NCBI GenBank assembly: GCA_030749275.1 | Contig: JASMKJ010000485.1 | Location: 1 to 11,030, forward strand | Source of the DNA: Acidimicrobiales bacterium | GTDB lineage: Bacteria > Actinomycetota > Acidimicrobiia > Acidimicrobiales > Poriferisodalaceae | Length of the DNA stretch: 11,030 nt | Direction of reading: 5' to 3' | Part shown: piece by piece, positions 6,257-11,030 of the stretch | How positions within the stretch are numbered: the first letter of the stretch is position 1 | Layout: each line of letters opens with the position of its first letter | Notes under the pieces: model-generated | The model's input: the letters and a program-made list of their open reading frames with translations, nothing else | The model's database searches: none | Told to the model about the DNA's origin: nothing | Program-made: the position numbers and the translations under genes

Positions 6257-7276
6257 GTGACTGGCCCAACTCCTTATGTGCTCTCAGAGTCTGAAGTGCT
6301 TTCTCGTTTGCGATCCAAACGAGGAGAAACTGGTTATCGAGCCATGTTCAGTTCATGGCTCGGGGGAATCATCACCGACCCTGCCCTCATGCAGATCCCT
6401 CTGGACGATCACTTGGTGCACAGGGGTCACGGAGTGTTCGATACCTGCACTCTCAGCGATGGTCGTCTTTATCGCCTCGGTGTCCATATGGACCGTCTGC
6501 TCCATAGCGCTTCTCTCGCTCGTATCGAACACCCTTGGAGTAAAGAAGAGTTGATTCAGATGGTGGCGGACACTGCTGGCAAAGCCGATATCAGAGATGG
6601 TGCGGTGCGGTATTGGTTGAGCGTGGGGCCGGGTGGCTTTTCGCCCAGCCCTCAAGAGTGTCCAGAAGCCTGCTTCTATTGCGTAATTTTCGACCCGATA
6701 CCCCTAGGAGGAGCCCATTCAGATCCGTTGACTGACGGCATTTCAGAAGCCACGGTGCGCGATACGCCGATGAAACCGACGTTGCTGGCCACCATAAAAT
6801 CCAACAACTATTTGCTTAACGTCCTCACCCATATGGAGGCAGTTGACCGGGGTGGGACTTTCGGGATTCTGGTTGACGATGACGGGTACGTCGCAGAGTC
6901 CTGCGTATTGAATGTTGTTTTCGTTACAGAGAACGGCACTCTCCGAACGCCGCCATTCGACGGCATCCTTTTCGGAACAACTGTTCGTCGCGTGATGGAT
7001 CTAGCGTCGACCGTGCTGCTAGAAGAGGGTTTAGTTTCGTCCGTTGTTCAGTCCCCAATTCTCGCGTCGGAAGTATCTGGTGACTTGGTCAAGGAGATGT
7101 TTCTCTGCGGGGGTGACACACACTTGTACCCCGTAATTTCATGGGATGGAACAGCGGTCGGCGATGGACAAATTGGGCCGGTGGCAGAACGTCTGACCGA
7201 ACTCCTCGACGGCGAAGCTTTCGGAGGGGCACCAGGTGATCCGGTTGACTTTATCGACGTGAATTATGAGCACTGA
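6257..7276 (+). CDS. Class IV PLP-dependent aminotransferase (D-amino acid / branched-chain aminotransferase-like)
   Basis: A 339-residue fold-type IV PLP enzyme (353 if started at TTG 6215). Numbering from GTG 6257: HRGHGVFDT at 55-63 is the family's N-terminal motif, K181 in TIKSNNYLLN is the likely Schiff-base lysine, E214 in AESCVLN is the glutamate that contacts the PLP pyridine nitrogen, and ILFGTT (237-242) is the phosphate-binding turn. Such enzymes move amino groups of D-amino acids or branched-chain amino acids, or act as 4-amino-4-deoxychorismate lyase; the motifs alone do not decide which. The preceding segment (SSWLGGIITDP and IPLDDHLVHRGHGVFDT) recalls, from memory, the plant-type D-amino-acid transaminase/ADC-lyase branch. 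GTG 6257 is chosen because the conserved N-terminus begins soon after it and a -10 element sits just upstream; the 14 codons before it look uninformative. Eighteen bases separate it from the next aminotransferase, so the two probably form an operon. Confidence 0.87.
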   Translation: MTGPTPYVLSESEVLSRLRSKRGETGYRAMFSSWLGGIITDPALMQIPLDDHLVHRGHGVFDTCTLSDGRLYRLGVHMDRLLHSASLARIEHPWSKEELIQMVADTAGKADIRDGAVRYWLSVGPGGFSPSPQECPEACFYCVIFDPIPLGGAHSDPLTDGISEATVRDTPMKPTLLATIKSNNYLLNVLTHMEAVDRGGTFGILVDDDGYVAESCVLNVVFVTENGTLRTPPFDGILFGTTVRRVMDLASTVLLEEGLVSSVVQSPILASEVSGDLVKEMFLCGGDTHLYPVISWDGTAVGDGQIGPVAERLTELLDGEAFGGAPGDPVDFIDVNYEH

Positions 7277-7285
7277 AAAGGTAGC

Positions 7286-7291
7286 GGAAAG
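7286..7291 (+). promoter_or_regulatory. Shine-Dalgarno site of the class I/II aminotransferase
   Basis: GGAAAG lies three bases before the ATG at 7295, within the 18-base gap after the class IV aminotransferase; AAGG at 7278-7281 is a second weaker candidate. A ribosome site here, and no -10-like box at leaderless spacing, support co-transcription of the two aminotransferase genes. Confidence 0.45.
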
Positions 7292-7294
7292 CTA

Positions 7295-8449
7295 ATGCGC
7301 TTCAGCGAAAGAATTAGCGATCTCGTTCATTCTCCGATCGGCGCAGCTCACGCCCTGGTGGGTTTACGAACCAATGACCGTCAGCTACTGGACTTGTCCC
7401 AAGCTGCGCCATCTTTTCCTCCTTCCGATGCCGTCATGAGACGTATAGCGGAAGTTGCCTGCGAACCCGATGCAGGCCGCTATCCCCCCCAACCGGGCTT
7501 ACCGGAATTACGTCGCGTCTTCGCCCAAGATTTAGCGGAGGGTTACGAAGCTGAGATCAAGCCTGATTCGGTGTTGATCACCGCTGGATGCAACCAGGCG
7601 TTTTGTGTTGTCGCCAGCTCCTTAACTTCGCCCGGAGACGAAGCGATCTTGGTCGCACCGTTTTATTTCAATCACGATATGTGGCTGAAAATTGAAGGTG
7701 TCACGGTTCGCTATCTGCAACCAGAGGCCGACTTGGTGCCCGACCCCGAGAGGGCTCAGAGCCTCATAACTGAAAAAACTAAGTTGATTACGTTGGTTAC
7801 CCCAGGTAACCCCACCGGGGTGACCATTCCGCCCGACATCATCCACGGGTTCGCCGACTTGGCGGCTCGAAACGATGTCGCTCTCATCGTTGATGAGACG
7901 TATCGTTCATTTCGAGACGAAAGCGGCAGCGCCCATCAGCTTTTCAACAATGATGACTGGGCGAGCGACGTAATAAGTCTTCATAGCTTTTCAAAGGACT
8001 TCGCTATCCCTGGTTACAGATGCGGTGCAGCGGTAGGTGGGCAACCCGCGATAACCGAAGCCCTCAAAGTTTTGGACTGCATCGCTATTAGCGCGCCTCG
8101 AATTGGACAAGAAGCAGCGCTCGCAGGTCTGCGTCATGCTCAAGAATGGAGAGTGAATCAAGCCGCGCGAGTCAAAGATTTGGAACGACAGTTCCTCGGA
8201 GCAATGGAAACCGAACCTGGAGGTTTCAAAGTCGTATCTTCGGGCGCCTATTTTGGTTGGGTTCAACATCCCCACATTGATCTGCCGACAGAAGATGTCG
8301 TGAGAAAGTTAGTTCTTGATCACGATGTCCTAACAATTCCTGGGACTGCCTTCACTTCCGATGATGACGCCATGCTTCGACTGAGCTTCGCCAACCTAGA
8401 ACCCGAAGAAATCAGCGAGTTACCTCACCGGCTGAGTGAATTCGCTTAG
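7295..8449 (+). CDS. Class I/II PLP-dependent aminotransferase
   Basis: A 384-residue fold-type I aminotransferase of the aspartate-aminotransferase superfamily, full length. Visible elements: the substrate-arm region RYPPQPGLPELR (62-73), the PLP-binding TAGCNQAF loop (96-103), N172 in GNPTG (171-175), D200 and Y203 in VDETY, the Schiff-base lysine K234 in SFSKDFAIPGYRCG with R242 as phosphate ligand, and R362 in LRLSFAN as the substrate carboxylate arginine. It transfers an amino group between an amino acid and a 2-oxo acid; the exact substrate is not readable from sequence. The sequence is not close enough to AspC, HisC or AlaT patterns for me to assign one. Pairing with the class IV enzyme in an operon suggests linked transaminations, for example converting one amino acid pool into another, but this is inference. 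Confidence 0.92.
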   Translation: MRFSERISDLVHSPIGAAHALVGLRTNDRQLLDLSQAAPSFPPSDAVMRRIAEVACEPDAGRYPPQPGLPELRRVFAQDLAEGYEAEIKPDSVLITAGCNQAFCVVASSLTSPGDEAILVAPFYFNHDMWLKIEGVTVRYLQPEADLVPDPERAQSLITEKTKLITLVTPGNPTGVTIPPDIIHGFADLAARNDVALIVDETYRSFRDESGSAHQLFNNDDWASDVISLHSFSKDFAIPGYRCGAAVGGQPAITEALKVLDCIAISAPRIGQEAALAGLRHAQEWRVNQAARVKDLERQFLGAMETEPGGFKVVSSGAYFGWVQHPHIDLPTEDVVRKLVLDHDVLTIPGTAFTSDDDAMLRLSFANLEPEEISELPHRLSEFA

Positions 8450-8458
8450 CCCCAGATC

Positions 8459-8464
8459 TATTGT
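8459..8464 (+). promoter_or_regulatory. -10 element (TATTGT) for leaderless DNA polymerase transcript
   Basis: TATTGT fits TANNNT and ends six bases before the GTG at 8471, placing the start of transcription on the start codon. Nothing in the 21-base gap is a well-spaced Shine-Dalgarno site (GTAAG is directly against the GTG). This suggests the polymerase is transcribed separately from the aminotransferases. No clear -35 is seen. Confidence 0.45.
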
Positions 8465-8470
8465 CGTAAG

Positions 8471-10891
8471 GTGACCGTTCCCACTGATCCTCGACCTCGG
8501 TCATCTAAGCGCGTCGGTGATGTTCCGGTAAGGCTCGTCGATGCATCTTCTTTGGGAGACTTCGAAGTTGCTATCCGCGATTCGAATGCCAGGGCGATCG
8601 ACACGGAAACCGCCTACACCCCCCAAGCATTTAGTGGCCCAAATGCCGCTCCCGGTGCCCTTCGCGTGATTTCTGCCGCTACGAGAGATAGCCAAGGGTT
8701 CGACGAAGCATGGGTTATCGACGTGAACTCAATCAATCGTTCCGCAATAGCGGAAATATTGAGTGGTGTCACGGCAGATGCATGGAACGCCGACTTTGAC
8801 GCTCTGGTGCTAGATCGGGATCTTTTTGGGCCTGCACGGGAGCTCGACGACTCCGTTGAACCGATTACCTGGTGGGACGCTCAACTCGCGGACGCGCTGC
8901 TTCATCAAGGACGGACGGGGTTCAGCTTCTATCACGGCCTCGCCTGGGCCGTTGAGTGGTACCTCGGCTTGAGCGTAGAGGGCAAAGGAACAACCCAACT
9001 GTCCTATACCGAGACTGATGCTCTTTCTGAAGAACAGGTCATGTACGCGGCCGCAGATGCCATAGAAACGCTTTGGGTAGCTGAGGAAATCAGGACTCGC
9101 ATTCGAAAATCTGGTCTGTTGGAAGTTTGCAGGTTGGAGCAAGAGGCTCGTCCCTTCTTGGATCAAATGGAGAGAGTGGGACTTCCATTCGATTGGTCAG
9201 GTTGGGAACAACGTCTCAAAGAGATGGAACATCGCCGAGCCCAAGTTTCGACCGACCTGGCTGCCCTTACGGGCGGCGGGCAGGCAAGTCTGTTCGGCGA
9301 GTCACTCCAACCCTCATGGAATCCCGGAAGTGAACAGCAGGCAAAACAAGCACTCAACGAATGGAGCCCTGACGAAGTCCTGCATTGGTCTGCTTCTAAG
9401 TTCGGAAAAGCAAGACTTTTGCTGTCCACTGATCCGTTAACAGCGGCAGTGCTGTTAGAGATCGGTGGCCCGATTTGTTCCTCACTGCTCGAATATCGGG
9501 AACTGAGCAAAGTGATTTCCACCTACGGCGAATCGATCCGGGACCACATTGATGACCACGGCAGAATGCATTCGGAATATTTGCAAGTGGTTGGCACCAA
9601 CACGGGCAGGTTGGCGAGTCGTCGACCCAACGCTCAAAATTTTTCTCCCAAAATGAAAGAACATATCCGACCATCGGACCCCAATCGGGTGTTCGTCTAT
9701 TCAGACCTGAGCCAAGCGGAGTTGAGGTTCGCCACCCATATTGCTGGCGACGAGAACTTGCGAAACGCTTTCATCAACGGAGAAGACATCCATTCAGCCA
9801 CTGCCGAAAGAATGTTCGGAGTGGATATGAAGTTGCTGAGCGAATCTCAACCCGACCAATACAGCGAATACCGCGATAAAGCCAAGAGGATCAACTTCGG
9901 AATCGTTTACGGTCAACGCGGGAGCGGCCTAGCTAGAAGCCTTTCTCAAGCGGGCGTGGAAACCAACGAAAAGGAAGGCCGCGCTTTGCTCGAACAGTAT
10001 CTAGACGCGTATCCGCAAATTGCCTCTTGGGTTTCTCAACGCGACCGCTTCGTTGAGCAACTCGCTACATCCCACAAGAAAATCGATTGGGATCTGACGC
10101 TTCACCTACACAAGCAGTGGCCTGTAGTCCGCCAAGCGGTTCGCCGACATCGAGACGAAAACCGGAACTGGCCGGCCGCCGAAGAGGTAGCCGCGCGCCT
10201 CGGGTCATCTTGGAACATCGATGAGGTTGCGTGGACCCTTTCCTTCGAAGCATCGGTCGTAATTGACCTAGATGGTGCCGTCTTCGGATTCGACTCGTTC
10301 ACCGAGTCCGGCAGACGGCAGCAGTTCACATTTCATACCGAGGGAGTTCTAGAGCAAGCTGCAAAGACGATCATGGGTTCCACCAAGAAAGGACCTAAAA
10401 CGATTCGGACAATCATAGGAGCCCGTCACAACATCGACCTAGAACGAGACGGCAATGTACTTTCAACCGCCGACATCACCAAGGCCTTGGAAGACAGACA
10501 GCTGCGCCGGGGAATGGTCGACGAAGTACAACAGACCATGGGTTCAGAAGCCTTGGAGTTACTACTGGACAAATCACTTAACACGCGCATATCTCAGATG
10601 GCTAACGCCTACCGAAATGCTCCCATACAAGGCGGCGTAGCCGACATCATGCTCGAAGCATACGGGCTATTAGATAGACGCCTTCCTAGGTTCAGCGAAG
10701 CGGTCGGCGTTCAGACCGTACATGACAGCGTTGTAGTGGAATGCAGACGCGACGAGGCAATTGAAGTCGCGTCATTGGTCAAAGCGACCATGGAAGAGGC
10801 GATGCAGCTTTGGTGCCCTAATATTCCGGCCCAGGCAGACACTGACATTCGTACAAGTCTGTCCGACAACGATGTCGTCGAGACCATCTAG
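8471..10891 (+). CDS. Family A DNA polymerase with 3'-5' exonuclease domain and large fingers-region insertion
   Basis: An 806-residue template-directed DNA polymerase without the 5'-3' flap nuclease domain of housekeeping Pol I. Residues about 35-215 are a DnaQ-like proofreading domain with D44-T-E46 (Exo I), N106...D110 (Exo II) and Y192...D196 (Exo III), all present. The polymerase part has motif A Y410-S-D412-L-S-Q-x-E-L-R419, motif B with R468, K472, F476 and Y480 in the same spacing as E. coli R754, K758, F762, Y766, and motif C H751-D752-S753. Between Y480 and Q720 of NAPIQG there are 240 residues; E. coli Pol I has 83 (Y766 to Q849). Most of the extra length lies at about 525-645, before IRTIIGARHNI (645-655), which looks like the usual 'V.TL.GRRR' segment; about 37 more lie at 655-705. 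The serine in motif C replaces the common glutamate, and the position of E. coli R841 is N712. The gene starts with GTG; TATTGT upstream supports it. It is probably an accessory repair or replication polymerase, possibly of phage-like ancestry; no phage gene is nearby. Confidence 0.93.
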   Translation: MTVPTDPRPRSSKRVGDVPVRLVDASSLGDFEVAIRDSNARAIDTETAYTPQAFSGPNAAPGALRVISAATRDSQGFDEAWVIDVNSINRSAIAEILSGVTADAWNADFDALVLDRDLFGPARELDDSVEPITWWDAQLADALLHQGRTGFSFYHGLAWAVEWYLGLSVEGKGTTQLSYTETDALSEEQVMYAAADAIETLWVAEEIRTRIRKSGLLEVCRLEQEARPFLDQMERVGLPFDWSGWEQRLKEMEHRRAQVSTDLAALTGGGQASLFGESLQPSWNPGSEQQAKQALNEWSPDEVLHWSASKFGKARLLLSTDPLTAAVLLEIGGPICSSLLEYRELSKVISTYGESIRDHIDDHGRMHSEYLQVVGTNTGRLASRRPNAQNFSPKMKEHIRPSDPNRVFVYSDLSQAELRFATHIAGDENLRNAFINGEDIHSATAERMFGVDMKLLSESQPDQYSEYRDKAKRINFGIVYGQRGSGLARSLSQAGVETNEKEGRALLEQYLDAYPQIASWVSQRDRFVEQLATSHKKIDWDLTLHLHKQWPVVRQAVRRHRDENRNWPAAEEVAARLGSSWNIDEVAWTLSFEASVVIDLDGAVFGFDSFTESGRRQQFTFHTEGVLEQAAKTIMGSTKKGPKTIRTIIGARHNIDLERDGNVLSTADITKALEDRQLRRGMVDEVQQTMGSEALELLLDKSLNTRISQMANAYRNAPIQGGVADIMLEAYGLLDRRLPRFSEAVGVQTVHDSVVVECRRDEAIEVASLVKATMEEAMQLWCPNIPAQADTDIRTSLSDNDVVETI

Positions 10892-10900
10892 GATCATGAC

Positions 10901-10905
10901 AAGGG
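10901..10905 (+). promoter_or_regulatory. Shine-Dalgarno site of the dioxygenase-like gene
   Basis: AAGGG ends six bases before the ATG at 10912 and decides that start over the ATG at 10896, whose frame closes after 12 codons. It lies in the 20-base gap behind the polymerase gene, so co-transcription with it is likely. Confidence 0.45.
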
Positions 10906-10911
10906 TTTGGG

Positions 10912-11030
10912 ATGCGAGTATTAAACGATTCTGAGGTCGCGACGTTTCGCTCCGATGGAGTTGTTCACATCCGTGACGCAGTCGACCCGGAGTTGGTTGC
11001 TGCGATTCTTGAGTCCGTCGAAGATCTCAT
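10912..11030 (+). CDS. Probable phytanoyl-CoA dioxygenase (PhyH)-like protein, N-terminal part
   Basis: The first 39 codons of a gene that leaves the window on the right. The protein starts MRVLNDSEVATFRSDGVVHI and goes on with RDAVDPELVAAILESVEDL. The pattern 'v..F..DGvv.ir.av.pelv..il..v' is the usual opening of PhyH-family iron(II)/2-oxoglutarate dioxygenases, which hydroxylate lipids, small metabolites or natural products. The catalytic HxD...H residues would lie outside the window, so activity and substrate cannot be judged. The gap to the polymerase stop is 20 bases. Confidence 0.65.
   Translation, partial: MRVLNDSEVATFRSDGVVHIRDAVDPELVAAILESVEDL

Noticed and set aside
9163..9522. A 119-codon minus-strand open frame inside the polymerase gene
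   Set aside because: Antisense to the polymerase thumb region, low-quality composition with many Ser/Cys/Arg and no known motif.
10043..10585. The polymerase insert as an intein
   Set aside because: No Cys/Ser at a plausible left junction and no HN followed by Cys/Ser/Thr at the right; the HN at residues 653-654 is followed by Ile. No block B or homing-endonuclease motifs were seen.
1..11030. tRNA genes, CRISPR arrays, insertion sequences or phage modules
   Set aside because: No direct-repeat array, transposase, integrase, cloverleaf-like segment or terminal inverted repeats were noticed by eye on either strand.

Overview
The window reads as chromosomal DNA of an actinobacterium-like bacterium of moderate GC content. 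The rimO-pgsA-cinA gene order, an LLM-class flavin/F420-type oxidoreductase, frequent GTG starts and several apparently leaderless promoters support this. An uncultured Acidimicrobiia-like lineage is my best guess, by inference only. Coding density is very high: there is no gap over 300 bases and I see no RNA gene, CRISPR array, insertion sequence or prophage module.

Left part, minus strand, read from about 3965 down to 1: rimO (tRNA-like methylthiotransferase acting on ribosomal protein S12), pgsA (phosphatidylglycerophosphate synthase; its start overlaps the rimO stop), a 79-base gap, cinA (MoCF-like domain plus a degenerate deamidase domain), thpR (2'-5' RNA ligase-like / cyclic phosphodiesterase fold), and the first 73 codons of an LLM oxidoreductase that runs off the left edge. 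Gaps of 2 to 12 bases indicate one transcript, possibly with an extra promoter before cinA. These are housekeeping or nucleotide-repair jobs rather than one pathway.

The divergent spacer 3966-4029 (64 bases) separates this group from the plus-strand genes. It holds two inverted repeats and a -10 element exactly one turn before the copA ATG, so it is the most likely regulatory switch in the window.

Right part, plus strand: copA (Cu+ exporting P1B-ATPase), a class IV aminotransferase, a class I/II aminotransferase directly behind it, a family A DNA polymerase with its own 3'-5' exonuclease domain, and the first 39 codons of a probable phytanoyl-CoA dioxygenase-like protein. The two aminotransferases form a likely operon; copA and the polymerase look separately promoted.

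The most unusual item is the polymerase: its fingers/palm region carries about 157 residues more than E. coli Pol I between the O-helix and the conserved NAPIQG segment, and motif C reads HDS instead of HDE. Second is CinA, whose C-terminal domain has lost the ESCTGG serine and the following Tyr/Lys region. Third, four genes have a TANNNT box ending six or seven bases before the start codon, while other genes here have Shine-Dalgarno sites, suggesting mixed leaderless and led translation.
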